A stretch of 64,000 nucleotides of DNA from Mediterranea sp. An20 (GCF_002160055.1 NZ_NFJV01000001.1:186001-250000); one strand, 5' to 3'. Shown: positions 33,994 through 42,885, counted from the stretch's first letter. Notes: a model not told the origin generated them from the sequence alone. Made by a program: numbers and translations.

Positions 33994-34101
33994 AAGAATC
34001 AGGAAGAAATAGGGCACACATTTGATGCAGAAAATGTGGAGCCTTTCAGTTTTTATTGTATCTTTGCCCGCACATTATATATATTCCTTCGCTTAACTCC
34101 G

Positions 34102-35496
34102 ATGGTCAGCAGAATCAAACAGCTTCTTGGTCTGTTCCTCGTGCTTCTCGCCGCAGCCTGCGGACAGGAAACAGACCGGACCGGCACTGCCGAAGCCTAC
34201 TTCAGGCAAGGCCAGGCCCTGCACCGCGATTTCTACCTGCTGCGTGCCGCCGACTGCTACCGCCAGGCTGCCCGGCTGGCCGGACAAGACAGCCTGATGC
34301 TCTTCTACATCAACCTGGAACTGGGACGCATCCATCACTACAAATCGCCCGACCGGACTGCCGATTCCTGCTTAGACAACGCCTGGAGCATAGCTTGCCA
34401 CCTGCATAACGACACGCTACAAGCCAAAGCCCGCTATGAGAAAGCCCGACAGCTGATGAGACGGAAAGACCTGGTTGCTGCCAAACTATGCCTGCAACAG
34501 GCCCTTGCCTCGACCCCCGAAGCAGAAGAGGTATGGGAGGCACTGGCACGCCTGTATCTGACAGAAGGCAAACCGGACAGCGCACTGGCCTGCCTGCAAC
34601 AGGCCCCTGCCCAGCCATCCCGGCACCGGCTGATGGCAGAAGCCTTTCTGCTGCTGGGAAAAACGGACTCGGCCGCACATTACCTGAGTCCGGACACCAG
34701 CGGACTGACCCTGCGCGAACAGGCAAGACTCAGCCGCGACCTGGCACGCTTGGACGAACAGCGGGGACACCTGGCACAGGCTCTGGAATACATGAAGCGG
34801 CATGTAGCCCTGCGCGACTCCATAGAAAACGACCGGCGCGAAGAGATAAAGGAAAAGGTGAACATCGCTTACGAATATCACTTGCAGCGCCAGCGGGCCG
34901 ATAAAGCCGAACAGGAGCGCGACCGGGAGAAACTGACAGTCTACCAGTTGTTGTCGACAGCTTTGGCGCTCCTATTCGGCATGACCATCTTGTATATCCG
35001 GACCAAACGCCGCCAGGTCCGGACAGAACGCCGCCTGCAGAAGGAACGGCTGCAAACCATGCAGGCAGAACTCCGGAGGAAAGAAACCGAAACCGCACTG
35101 GCCAGAGAACAGGAGACACGCAAACGGCAGGAATTAGAAACCGTGCAACGCAAGCTGGATTATTACAAAAGCCTCAACGCCATTACCATACCCATCTTGG
35201 AAAGCCGACAGAACGCCTTAGGCAGCCTGCACCTGGCAGAAGAAGACTGGACCACCGTGGTACGCAACACCGATGCCTGCTTCGACCGGTTCACCGAACG
35301 CCTGCGCCGCCACTGCCCCCAACTGACCGAAGACGACCTGCGATTCTGCTGCCTGGTCAAGATGCAGCTCTCGCTTTCGCTGCTGGCTGCCATCTATCAC
35401 ATTGCCAAAGGAAGCATCTCGCGACGAAAAATGAGGCTGAAAGAAAAGCTGCAGATAACCGATGAAACTTTTGACGAATTCATAGCCCGATTCTGA
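34102..35496 (+). CDS. Lipoprotein-TPR-transmembrane-HTH regulator-like protein
   Basis: A 464-residue protein started at the ATG at 34102, where a lipoprotein-type signal begins (LLGLFLVLLAAACGQ); the open frame upstream crosses array F and the promoter. Order: signal with Cys at about 20, TPR-like helices (about 25-255, e.g. YFRQGQALHRDFYLLRAADCYRQAARL in parts), a transmembrane helix near 290 (LLSTALALLFGMTILYI), a charged coiled coil (about 310-360) and a C-terminal helix-turn-helix-like domain (LTEDDLRFCCLVKMQLSL, IYHIAKGSISRRKMRLKEKL). Bacteroides has many such membrane-spanning TPR proteins with LuxR-like ends; they may pass an envelope signal to DNA. Target unknown. Confidence 0.75.
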   Translation: MVSRIKQLLGLFLVLLAAACGQETDRTGTAEAYFRQGQALHRDFYLLRAADCYRQAARLAGQDSLMLFYINLELGRIHHYKSPDRTADSCLDNAWSIACHLHNDTLQAKARYEKARQLMRRKDLVAAKLCLQQALASTPEAEEVWEALARLYLTEGKPDSALACLQQAPAQPSRHRLMAEAFLLLGKTDSAAHYLSPDTSGLTLREQARLSRDLARLDEQRGHLAQALEYMKRHVALRDSIENDRREEIKEKVNIAYEYHLQRQRADKAEQERDREKLTVYQLLSTALALLFGMTILYIRTKRRQVRTERRLQKERLQTMQAELRRKETETALAREQETRKRQELETVQRKLDYYKSLNAITIPILESRQNALGSLHLAEEDWTTVVRNTDACFDRFTERLRRHCPQLTEDDLRFCCLVKMQLSLSLLAAIYHIAKGSISRRKMRLKEKLQITDETFDEFIARF

Positions 35497-35681
35497 ACCA
35501 GAACCTGCCGACAGCCGCCATCTTGTTCCCCAATTTTACGGATGTACATCGCGAACATCCATTCAAGCACTGTTAATCAAGCACTTACATCCATCCAATG
35601 TACATCATGTACTCATGGCAGAAAGGACAAATGCCCGTAACTTTGCCCCCGAAAACAAAAACCAAAACAGATTATCAGTGT

Positions 35682-36092
35682 ATGAAACAAGCATTATTTA
35701 TGATTGGAAGCTATCTGCTGTTGCTGTCTTCGTGCTGCACGATATTTTCGGGAACGAAACAAACGATAACCTTCCAGGCGCCCAACGGTACTAAAATTTA
35801 TGACGCGACCACCAACGTCAAAGTGGCTGAAGTGAAAGACGGACAAACCGCCACGGTCCAAATCCGCAAACGGAGGGAAGACCGCATACTGGTAGCCCAC
35901 CACACCGGCTGCATGCCCACCACCTTCATGCTGGAGACAAGCTTCAACGGACACACGCTGTGGAACCTATTCTTCTGGCCCGGCTTTCTGGTGGATTTCA
36001 TCACGGAGAAGATGTATAAATGGAGTACGCCCATCGTCCCCATTGAGCTGGAGCCGGATGAAGAATTCACAGGCGACTGCGATATATCCTGA
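35682..36092 (+). CDS. Small hypothetical lipoprotein
   Basis: A 136-residue protein started at the ATG at 35682, at the signal MKQALFMIGSYLLLLSSCC (lipobox LSSC, about 13-16, with a second Cys). The mature part starts with a PEGA-like beta segment (TITFQAPNGTKIYDATTN, about 28-45) and ends with an amphipathic or membrane-associated stretch (LWNLFFWPGFLVDFITEKMYKW in two parts). I do not recognise the function. It lies 185 nt after the TPR regulator. Its TGA overlaps an ATG (TGATG at 36090-36094) of a longer version of the following frame. Confidence 0.65.
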   Translation: MKQALFMIGSYLLLLSSCCTIFSGTKQTITFQAPNGTKIYDATTNVKVAEVKDGQTATVQIRKRREDRILVAHHTGCMPTTFMLETSFNGHTLWNLFFWPGFLVDFITEKMYKWSTPIVPIELEPDEEFTGDCDIS

Positions 36093-36136
36093 TGCCCTTT
36101 TTCTTTTTGACTATAAACCTGACTAACCCAAGAAGT

Positions 36137-36853
36137 ATGCAGAAGAACATGTATTGCCACAGGCATGGCTATATATGGCTGACAGTGTTTTTATTATGGA
36201 ACATCCTTCCGGCACAGGGACAGGAACCGGACAGAGAGCAACGCCCGAAGTGGGAAATAGAACTGGCTGGTGCACTGGACAACTATGGACTGTGGGAAGT
36301 AGAGCCATCGGTTACGTACCGACTTTCCCGCCATACCGGCCTGACACTGGGACTGTGGATGGCCGGCAGCCCGGAGGGAATCTCGTTCGGCGGTACGACA
36401 GCAGACCGGCACTGGCGCTGGCAGACCTATTCGATGGACGATTATACACGTTTCTTCGCCTTACGTCCCTCCTTCAGATGGAGAAGCCCGACCTGGTGGC
36501 TGGGACGCGACAAGGATTTTGGCCTCGGACTGGTTCTCTCACCGGGAGCCACCCTCCCACTGCCGGCCAACCACACCTTGCAAATCGATTATTTCCCTAA
36601 CCAAGAAGGCGTGTGGACAGCCATCCGCAGCGAACGCGTGAAAAACCGCGGCGCGCGGTGGCTGTTCGCCCACGCCCATATCGCAGTTACCGCACAAATA
36701 AGCGAAAACCTGCTGCTGTCGGCAGGTTATACCTGCTCCAATTTCGACCCATACGAAAGCATACGGTACATCACAGTGGAAGGCAGGCAACCCGCCGTGA
36801 AACACCACAGACTGATGCATAGCTGGTCATTGGCACTGGGAATCTGCTTCTGA
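36137..36853 (+). CDS. Hypothetical secreted, probably beta-barrel protein
   Basis: I start it at the ATG at 36137 (239 residues) because a signal peptide follows (YIWLTVFLLWNILPAQG, about 11-27); ATGs at 36092 and 36149 are alternatives. The mature protein has short alternating strands with many Trp and Tyr residues (WEIELAGALDNYGLWEVEPS, YRLSRHTGLTLGLWMAG, FFALRPSFRWRSPTWWLG) and ends SWSLALGICF, as outer-membrane barrels do. No family recognised. With the preceding lipoprotein gene only 45-57 nt away they are probably cotranscribed. Confidence 0.65.
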   Translation: MQKNMYCHRHGYIWLTVFLLWNILPAQGQEPDREQRPKWEIELAGALDNYGLWEVEPSVTYRLSRHTGLTLGLWMAGSPEGISFGGTTADRHWRWQTYSMDDYTRFFALRPSFRWRSPTWWLGRDKDFGLGLVLSPGATLPLPANHTLQIDYFPNQEGVWTAIRSERVKNRGARWLFAHAHIAVTAQISENLLLSAGYTCSNFDPYESIRYITVEGRQPAVKHHRLMHSWSLALGICF

Positions 36854-36937
36854 GCAGAGAAAAAAAACAACAGACATGTACAAAACGCAGACTTATTCCG
36901 TATCTTTGCCCCCACAATCTATATTCCGCAAAGAGAA

Positions 36938-37786
36938 ATGAATCCACATAAAAGCCTGCTGATTCCCCTGCTGCTCATCATCCTTGCCTCTGGCTTTGGT
37001 TATCGCAGCTATACGAAGACCGAACATCTCATTACTGCCGACTTGAACCAGGCCGTGAGACGCATCGTGCTGCAAGAGCGCGAACTGACCCAGCATTCCG
37101 ACACCGTGCTTGCCTACAAGCAACTGAACCTCACAATGGGAACGCCCGTTACCGTGAGCAGCGCTACCCCTGCCTTTGTACAGGCACTCACGCTGGAAGC
37201 CCTGCGCAAGCGGGCCGTGCTGAGCATCTGCCTCTCCGAGGACAGTTGTCCGCCTGTACCGGCCGGCTGCTTAGCAAGCGATACGGTGCTGTGGATGGCA
37301 CCCGGGACTGACGGAGCTGTGCTGACTTTCCGGGGATATGCACGCTGCACACCGTGGTTCATACTCACACAGTCCGACCAGACAACGGCCGTCTGTCTCC
37401 TCGCAGCTTCCCTGCTCTGCCTGGGCTACATCCTCCGCCTGCGCAAACGGCCTGCCGGACTTACCGCCGAAACGCCGGAAGATGACAAGCTCATCACCTT
37501 CGGCAACCTCTCACTCTCCCAACGCGACGATTGCTTTTACGACGAGCAGCACGAGCGTCTACACCTCACCCCCATGCAGTATGCGCTGATGGAGATGTTT
37601 TATCTTACTGAAGACCACCGGCTGACCAAACCACACATCTGCCGCTCACTCTGGCCGGGTAAGGACAACGCCGATGAAACCCTATACACCCTTATCCGAC
37701 GGCTCAAACCCATCGTGGAAACCCACAGCAACCTGCGCATTGCCTCCGACCGCGGACGGGCTTACATACTGGAATTGAACGAGTAA
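36938..37786 (+). CDS. Membrane-anchored winged-helix regulator (ToxR-like, opposite topology)
   Basis: A 282-residue protein. One helix is at about 6-20 (LLIPLLLIILASGFGY), an extracytoplasmic domain follows (about 22-147, with Cys residues at about 98 and 104 in SICLSEDSCPP that could form a disulfide), a second helix lies at about 148-167 (TAVCLLAASLLCLGYIL), and a C-terminal OmpR/PhoB-type winged helix at about 190-280 (LHLTPMQYALMEMFYL, TKPHICRSLWPGKDNADETLYTLIRRLKPIV in two parts, GRAYILE). There is no receiver domain, so sensing should be direct through the membrane. ToxR and CadC have the reverse order. -7 box TATCTTTG at 36901-36908. It may control the barrel gene downstream. Confidence 0.8.
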   Translation: MNPHKSLLIPLLLIILASGFGYRSYTKTEHLITADLNQAVRRIVLQERELTQHSDTVLAYKQLNLTMGTPVTVSSATPAFVQALTLEALRKRAVLSICLSEDSCPPVPAGCLASDTVLWMAPGTDGAVLTFRGYARCTPWFILTQSDQTTAVCLLAASLLCLGYILRLRKRPAGLTAETPEDDKLITFGNLSLSQRDDCFYDEQHERLHLTPMQYALMEMFYLTEDHRLTKPHICRSLWPGKDNADETLYTLIRRLKPIVETHSNLRIASDRGRAYILELNE

Positions 37787-38109
37787 AAAAGAAAATCCGA
37801 GCCTTCTACCTGCTCTTCCAGGCCGGGCACAGTCGTCCTGTCGTAACGTGCTGTCCGACAACCCGTTGCTTCTAAGCTATCAGCAGGTTGCTTCCAAGCC
37901 CGCGGAAAGTCGTTTCCAAGCATTTGGCAATTTGCTGTTAAGCGCTTACGAATCTGCTTCCGAAATAGGAATTCCAATCGTTCAGGACCACCTGATTCCA
38001 CTCCTCAAGCCATTGTCAGATATTTGTCAGGCAAATGTCGGCCTTTTGTTTGCCCCCTGACAGGAGAGGAAGGCTATTTTCGCGCCATTAACCCAACAAC
38101 GCGAAAACA
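37787..38109. other. Intergenic region with repeat array G
   Basis: The 323 bases between the winged-helix gene and the barrel gene are mostly array G (37864-37973). A -7-like TATTTTCG (38072-38079, one mismatch) could start the barrel gene. Confidence 0.6.
37864..37973. repeat. 22-bp repeat array G
   Basis: Five contiguous units start at 37864, 37886, 37908, 37930 and 37952; the TGCTTCCAAGC or related core recurs at exactly 22-nt intervals. This is one of the clearest arrays. Confidence 0.8.
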
Positions 38110-40470
38110 ATGAAAAGAAACTTACTTCTCCTTTGCCTTTTGTGCTTGATTGCAACAAACCGGCTCTCTGCCCAGACACAGACTGACACGGACAGATATT
38201 CCTTGTACGGACAAATAAAGGATACCGACGGCTCGCCCGTCGAGCTCGCCAACATCGCCTTGCTGTCGGCTGCCGACTCCACCTATCTGCAAGGAACCTG
38301 CAGCCGTGCCGACGGCACGTTCACGCTGCCTGGCACACCCCCCGGACGCTACCTGCTACAGGTGTCGTGCATCGGTTATGAAACACAACTCCTCTCCTCA
38401 GACGGGATAACAGCAGTCGTCTGCATCCTTCCACCCGCCTCCTACACCTTGCAGGAAGCCGGTGTCACGGCCCGCCGCCCGTCATACCGGTTGAAAGAAG
38501 GCGGGACACTGGAGACCGACGTACGACACAGCCTGCTGGCACGGTTCGACCATGCTGCGGATGTACTGGCACGTCTCCCCGGCGTGCGCGGCTCGGCAGA
38601 CGGAAGCTTTACGGTCTTCGGCAAGGGCACGCCCCTTATCTATATCGACAACCGGAAAGTACAGAACACAGAAGAACTGCAACGCTTAGCCGCCGCTGAT
38701 ATAGACAAAGTAGAACTTATCACCCAGCCCGGACCCGAGTATGATGCCGAGGTGAAAGCCGTCATCCGCATCCGCACCGTCCGCAAACAGACGGATGGAT
38801 GGGGAGGCTACCTGCGCTTCGCTTTCCAACAACGCCGACGACCGGGACACATGGAACAGGCCGGGGTACATTACCAGCACGGTGGATTGTCCATACAGGC
38901 TTCGGCATACAGCAACCGGTATCAGGAACGGCGCAGCCAGGATACGCGCTATCTCATCGCCCCTGTCGGCAACGACTGGCAAACGCTACACGATGTAAGG
39001 AATACATCCGACTTCCAGATACGGGGACGCTTGGAAGGAATGCAAACCAGCGTGGATTATACTCTGAACGAACGACATAGCTTAGGAGCATCGTACCAAT
39101 ACAGCCGAACCCCCAACTTCCGGATGCAGACCCACTCGCGCTATGGCACGCAGTCGGCCAACGGCAACCTTGACGAAAACACCGTACAGACTTCGGAGAA
39201 CCGGCAGCAGGACAACGCCCACCAACTGAACGCTTACTACCAAGGCAATGCGGGCAAGTGGCACATCGACCTGACTGCCGACGTCCTGGCAGGAAGCAAG
39301 CACGACAACCAGCAGGCTCACGAAACATCAGACAACGACACGGAGCGTGACATCAACAGCTACAACCGCTCGCGCAACCGGTTGTATGCCATCAAGCTCA
39401 TCCTGAGCCATCCGCTGGGAACAGGTACCCTGAAAGCCGGTAGCGAATACAACTTCATCCGTCGCCGCGACCGCTTTATCAACTTGCAGGATCTGCTTCC
39501 TTCTACCGACAGCCGCATTGACGAGCAAAAAGCCGCCGCCTTTGCCCAATATGCTCTCAGCTTGGGAAAAATAAATGTTACCGCCGGACTGCGCTATGAA
39601 CATGCCCGGTCGCGCTACTACGAACAGGAAGTGTTCATACCCGAACAGAGCCGGACCTACAACGACTGGCTACCCACGCTCTCCGTAGACTTCCCCATGG
39701 GCACGGCACAGGCCAGCCTGAGTTACACCGCCAAAACACGGCGACCCAGTTTCTCCAACCTGCGCACCTCTGTGAACTACAACAACCGCTATGTCTACGA
39801 AGGTGGTAACCCCTTGCTGCAACCCGAAACAAGGCACGACCTCCAACTGATGCTGCTATGGAAATGGATACAGGGCAGCATAAGCTACCAGCGACGGACG
39901 AATGCCATCAGTTTCCAGTCGCGCGACTATTCCGATGACCCGGAGGTGGTGCTGTTTTCCTCAGCCAATTACCCGCGCATAGAACAACTCAGCGCTTCCC
40001 TGTTCTTCTCCCCTAAGACAGGATGCTGGGAACCTACGATAGGAGCTTTCTTCACACAACCATTTCTCACCATACAGAACGGAGGAGAGACACGACGGAT
40101 GAACCACGCTTCTGTCTATGCCGTGTGGCGCAACAACTGGGTGCTTCCCCACGGCTGGATGGTCTCACTGGATGCCGATATTCAAAGCCGAGGCGACCAG
40201 GGCACAGCGCGCAACGACCGGATGTGGGGCATGGACGTGTCGGTACGCCGCTCGTGGTTAGACGGACGGCTGTCGGTCGCGCTGCAGGGCAGCGACCTGT
40301 GGAATTCCCGCCGGATGAACATACAACTGTTTGGCTCGCGCCTGACATACAGCAAGGTATTGCGCCCCGACTCCCGCTGCTTCCTGCTGACGGTAAGCTA
40401 CCGTTTCCGCCTTGCGGGCAAGGCATACCAGGGAAAGCATGCGGCCGAGGAAGACTTGCAAAGACTATAG
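38110..40470 (+). CDS. TonB-receptor-like outer-membrane beta-barrel protein
   Basis: A 786-residue protein with a signal peptide (about 1-22, ending LSAQT), a carboxypeptidase-regulatory-like domain (YSLYGQIKDTDGSPVELANIALL in two parts, about 30-115), a degenerate plug (LARLPGVRGSADGSFTVFGKGTPLIYIDNRKV in parts, then DIDKVELITQPGPEYDAEVKAVI in parts) and a 14-stranded-type barrel of the OMP_b-brl_3 group (GLRYEHARSRYYEQE, YEGGNPLLQPETRHDL). The last residues, AEEDLQRL, do not end in an aromatic residue, so the barrel end is probably the SYRFRL strand. Substrate unknown. It converges with a DUF2490 gene, with no gap. Confidence 0.85.
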   Translation: MKRNLLLLCLLCLIATNRLSAQTQTDTDRYSLYGQIKDTDGSPVELANIALLSAADSTYLQGTCSRADGTFTLPGTPPGRYLLQVSCIGYETQLLSSDGITAVVCILPPASYTLQEAGVTARRPSYRLKEGGTLETDVRHSLLARFDHAADVLARLPGVRGSADGSFTVFGKGTPLIYIDNRKVQNTEELQRLAAADIDKVELITQPGPEYDAEVKAVIRIRTVRKQTDGWGGYLRFAFQQRRRPGHMEQAGVHYQHGGLSIQASAYSNRYQERRSQDTRYLIAPVGNDWQTLHDVRNTSDFQIRGRLEGMQTSVDYTLNERHSLGASYQYSRTPNFRMQTHSRYGTQSANGNLDENTVQTSENRQQDNAHQLNAYYQGNAGKWHIDLTADVLAGSKHDNQQAHETSDNDTERDINSYNRSRNRLYAIKLILSHPLGTGTLKAGSEYNFIRRRDRFINLQDLLPSTDSRIDEQKAAAFAQYALSLGKINVTAGLRYEHARSRYYEQEVFIPEQSRTYNDWLPTLSVDFPMGTAQASLSYTAKTRRPSFSNLRTSVNYNNRYVYEGGNPLLQPETRHDLQLMLLWKWIQGSISYQRRTNAISFQSRDYSDDPEVVLFSSANYPRIEQLSASLFFSPKTGCWEPTIGAFFTQPFLTIQNGGETRRMNHASVYAVWRNNWVLPHGWMVSLDADIQSRGDQGTARNDRMWGMDVSVRRSWLDGRLSVALQGSDLWNSRRMNIQLFGSRLTYSKVLRPDSRCFLLTVSYRFRLAGKAYQGKHAAEEDLQRL

Positions 40471-41133
40471 TCAGAACTTATACACACAGCCCACACCCAG
40501 CACATGCTTCCTCTTACCCCGCTCGTCCTGATAGAGGTAAAACAATTCGCCTTCCCAGCGGCCGACAATGGGAAATTCGGCCCCGCCGCGATAGCGCATG
40601 CGCGTCTGGCGGAAGTGTTCGCCGCGTGCCAGACCGTTGTACATCTCCACCGATGCATAAGGTTCTATACCGCTGTGGGGGATGTCATAGGCAAGTTTAA
40701 GGCGCGAACGCAGGCGCAGTTCATCGTCGTCGCGGGCATCGAGCGTATGTTGGAAACGCTCACGCAGCGATAGTTTCCACCTCCGGGCCACGCGGACAGA
40801 GAATGTGGCCTGCAAGCGATAGCGGTGACGCACCCCCCAGTCGTCTCCGTCGAGGTTGCGTACATGCAGTTCGTAGCCCGTGCCCACCTCTAACCAGGGG
40901 CACACCTCGTAGGCACCGTCCACGCTAACCCCCACACGGTCGGTTTGCCGGAAATGGTCTTCCGTGCGCCACTCCATCCCGCTTTCCAGAGTGAAACCCG
41001 AACGCTTCAGTTCGTATTCCGCGCCCAGATTGAGCCATGAGGTAAAATCGGGCCGCTGCGCCCGTGCCGCCAACGTGCCTGCCAGTATCGCCAGGACCGC
41101 TGCCATACAATGAATGTTAAACCGCTTTCGCAT
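40471..41133 (-). CDS. DUF2490 outer-membrane protein, copy 1
   Basis: A 220-residue protein started at the ATG at 41133 (MRKRFNIHCMAAVLAILAG, signal ending ARAQ). DUF2490 proteins are Bacteroidetes beta-barrels of unknown function; here the pattern is TSWLNLGAEYELKRSGFTLE, EWRTEDHFRQTDRVGV, RYRLQATFSVRVARRWKLSLRERFQHT in parts, and a final HVLGVGCVYKF. It is a paralogue of the gene at 42955-43617: motifs EWRT, RxR...LRxxFQHT/YEHT, SVExxN and VLGxxxxYxF align along their length. A minus-strand -7 box TAGCTTTG is at 41167-41160. Confidence 0.85.
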   Translation of the reverse strand: MRKRFNIHCMAAVLAILAGTLAARAQRPDFTSWLNLGAEYELKRSGFTLESGMEWRTEDHFRQTDRVGVSVDGAYEVCPWLEVGTGYELHVRNLDGDDWGVRHRYRLQATFSVRVARRWKLSLRERFQHTLDARDDDELRLRSRLKLAYDIPHSGIEPYASVEMYNGLARGEHFRQTRMRYRGGAEFPIVGRWEGELFYLYQDERGKRKHVLGVGCVYKF

Positions 41134-41336
41134 ACTGCTGTTCCTTTTTCTGTTCAGGACAAAGCTACGACACGATTCTGTAAGAAATCGGGAATAAAGA
41201 CGGCATAACAAGCTTATCCGTTCCCATCGTCCCAGGCTGGGCTTCCTCCACAGTGTGTTGCCACGCCGATATTCCCACCCGGCCGATGAATGCCGGAACG
41301 GTGAGCGTGAAAAGGCAAATGGGTCTGTAATCGCCT

Positions 41337-41424
41337 CGTATCTTCCTGATAAGCAGCAATTTGCCTCTTATCGCTTGGCAGTCTGCTTCCAAGCGCCCTG
41401 CAGGCTGCTTCCAAGCGCTTGAAA
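41337..41424. repeat. 22-bp repeat array H, mixed orientation
   Basis: Units start at 41337, 41359, 41381 and 41403. The last two contain TGCTTCCAAGCG; the one at 41359 contains CTTATCGCTTGG, the reverse complement of the consensus CCAAGCGATAAG. Confidence 0.75.
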
Positions 41425-41557
41425 CCAGGCCGCTTATCTGTCGGACACAACGTCATCGGAAAGGGGAAAGAATGAGGCTCTATTTTGCACCAAACAGCAA
41501 TTTTCATAGACTATAATGCAAAAACGTCGATAAAAAATGCCAAATTGTCTATACTTA

Positions 41558-41696
41558 CTTGCGTATATCAAGATTAAGCTTTACCTTTGGCGTGGATTTT
41601 AAATCCAACAAAGAACTCTCTCTAAATAGCGTTTTTTCATGTATTATTGACTTGTGACCCGTTCTTGCCCGTGAGGGTAGGAACGGTTTTTTTTCA
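41558..41696 (+). ncRNA. Candidate small RNA with own promoter and terminator
   Basis: Promoter: CTTG (41558-41561), 20 nt, TACCTTTG (41582-41589). Predicted RNA from about 41596 to 41694, around 100 nt. It starts at a small palindrome, GGATTTTAAATCC (41594-41606), and ends in an intrinsic terminator: CCGTTCTTGCCC, GTGA loop, GGGTAGGAACGG, then eight T (41687-41694). There is no convincing reading frame inside. I do not recognise the RNA. It might instead be a leader with an attenuator, but no gene follows for over 400 nt and that gene has its own promoter. Confidence 0.6.
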
Positions 41697-41852
41697 TGAT
41701 TGCCCCTATGTGGCGTTCAGCGTCTGCCAACACCCCGCACGGCTACCTCCAGGCAAAGCCCCTGTTCCCCCGTTTATCCACCGGAATGCTTCCACGGCAA
41801 CCCCTCTCCGCCGCATCTCCGGAAACAATTTTATATGTTTTTCGACAAGGAT

Positions 41853-41884
41853 ATTGTGCGTATGAAACTTTATCCCTACATTTG
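41853..41884 (+). promoter_or_regulatory. Promoter of the S24 regulator
   Basis: ATTG (41853-41856), 20-nt spacer, TACATTTG (41877-41884). This gives a leader of about 220 nt before the ATG at 42113. Confidence 0.6.
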
Positions 41885-42044
41885 TAGAATAAAGAGAAAT
41901 GGATGAAGCGAACTAAACTTTTTGCGATGGGAAGCAGCTCACCCATAGGAAAATACAGAACCACTTCCATTTTAATTCATTGAACAGGGTCTGGAGAAGC
42001 CGATTCCTTACCGATAGAGAAGCTGTTTCTTCCGACTTGTCCTC

Positions 42045-42071
42045 CCGTTGCAGACAGCAACGGTATTTTTG
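42045..42071 (+). promoter_or_regulatory. Palindrome abutting a -7 box in the S24 leader
   Basis: CCGTTGC (42045-42051), AGACA, GCAACGG (42057-42063) is a perfect 7-bp palindrome directly followed by TATTTTTG (42064-42071). It can be read as an operator beside a second promoter -7 box, or as a small attenuator hairpin with a short T-run. Confidence 0.45.
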
Positions 42072-42112
42072 TGAAAGGAAACATTTTTTCAGAAGACTAT
42101 TGTTTGAACAAT

Positions 42113-42844
42113 ATGGCAAACGAAAAGAAAGAAAGCATGCAGATGTTCTGCGTGGAAGACATCGTAAAGCGCGCCAAACTGGTGCAAGGATTTAAGAAAG
42201 ACAGTCAATTGGCCTCTTACCTGGGAATATCACGTTCGACACTGAGTAACTGGCTGGCACGTAACAGCATCGATTTCCCCTTGCTGTTGAGCCGATACAG
42301 TGAAGTAGATTACAACTGGCTGCTGACAGGCAAAGGGATACCTACCCGTCAGCGGAGCTTAATAGACCTCGGACCGTCCAGCGGCGAGGCGGGACACCAG
42401 AGCCGCGCCAAGTTGTCCGAACCGCTGGACAACCGCAGTGTGACGCTCTATGACATCTCCTCAACTACCGACCTGAAGTCATTGCTCGAAAACCGCAGCC
42501 AGTATGCGACAGGCAAGATTATCATCCCGAATATTCCTATTTGCGACGGCGCGATGTATGTAAGTGGCGACAGCATGTATCCTCTGCTGAAATCGGGCGA
42601 CATCGTGGGATTCCGCTTCATTCAAGACTTCAACGATGTCATCTACGGTGAGACATACCTCGTATCATTCCAACGTGGAGGCGATGAGTATCTGACCGTG
42701 AAGTACGTCAACCGCTCGGAGCAACCGGGACACATCAGGCTGGTAAGCTACGACCCACACCACGAACCGATGGACTTGCCGCTGGAGCAGGTTAATGCCA
42801 TGGCAATTGTGAAATTCTCAATCAGGAAAAACATGATGCGCTAA
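42113..42844 (+). CDS. CI-like repressor with S24/LexA-type peptidase domain
   Basis: A 243-residue protein started at the ATG at 42113; the frame is open to 42071 but MANEKKE fits best. Residues about 12-75 are a phage-CI-type helix-turn-helix (DIVKRAKLV, DSQLASYLGISRSTLSNWL, NWLLTGKG). The C-terminal S24 fold carries the Ser-Lys dyad: S144 in YVSGDSMYPLLKSGD and K187 in YLTVKYVN. No Ala-Gly cleavage pair is obvious, so self-cleavage is uncertain. No phage genes surround it. It lies between two DUF2490 paralogues and precedes one by 110 nt, separated by a hairpin. A palindrome in its leader could be its own operator. Confidence 0.88.
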   Translation: MANEKKESMQMFCVEDIVKRAKLVQGFKKDSQLASYLGISRSTLSNWLARNSIDFPLLLSRYSEVDYNWLLTGKGIPTRQRSLIDLGPSSGEAGHQSRAKLSEPLDNRSVTLYDISSTTDLKSLLENRSQYATGKIIIPNIPICDGAMYVSGDSMYPLLKSGDIVGFRFIQDFNDVIYGETYLVSFQRGGDEYLTVKYVNRSEQPGHIRLVSYDPHHEPMDLPLEQVNAMAIVKFSIRKNMMR

Positions 42845-42848
42845 TAAG

Positions 42849-42885
42849 GCAAACACCTGCCGGCCGAAGTCCGGCAGGTATTTGC
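42849..42885 (+). terminator. Hairpin after the S24 gene
   Basis: GCAAACACCTGCCGG (42849-42863) pairs with CCGGCAGGTATTTGC (42871-42885) at 14 of 15 positions, loop CCGAAGT. There is no U-tract, so it may be partly read through into the DUF2490 gene. Confidence 0.6.

Larger units (their letters stand above)
33701..34101. other. Intergenic region with divergent promoters and array F
   Basis: The 401 bases contain the rbfA promoter (33729-33760), repeats at 33882-33993 and a rightward -7 box, TATCTTTG, at 34059-34066 for the next gene. Open frame through the array to 33901 reflects its composition and is not taken as coding. Confidence 0.65.
41134..42112. other. Long intergenic region: array H, candidate small RNA, leader of the S24 gene
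   Basis: The 979 bases carry the DUF2490 promoter, array H (41337-41424), a candidate small-RNA unit (41558-41696), a promoter at 41853-41884 for the S24 gene and a palindrome at 42045-42063. Frames of 60-75 codons overlap these elements and are not accepted as genes. Confidence 0.7.

Noticed and set aside
41647..41865. Small protein of 72 codons starting near 41647
   Set aside because: It includes the small-RNA terminator and T8 run and has no protein-like features.
42113..42844. Prophage remnant around the CI-like repressor
   Set aside because: No integrase, capsid, tail or lysis genes nearby and no attachment-site-like repeats; the neighbours are DUF2490 and YfhO genes.
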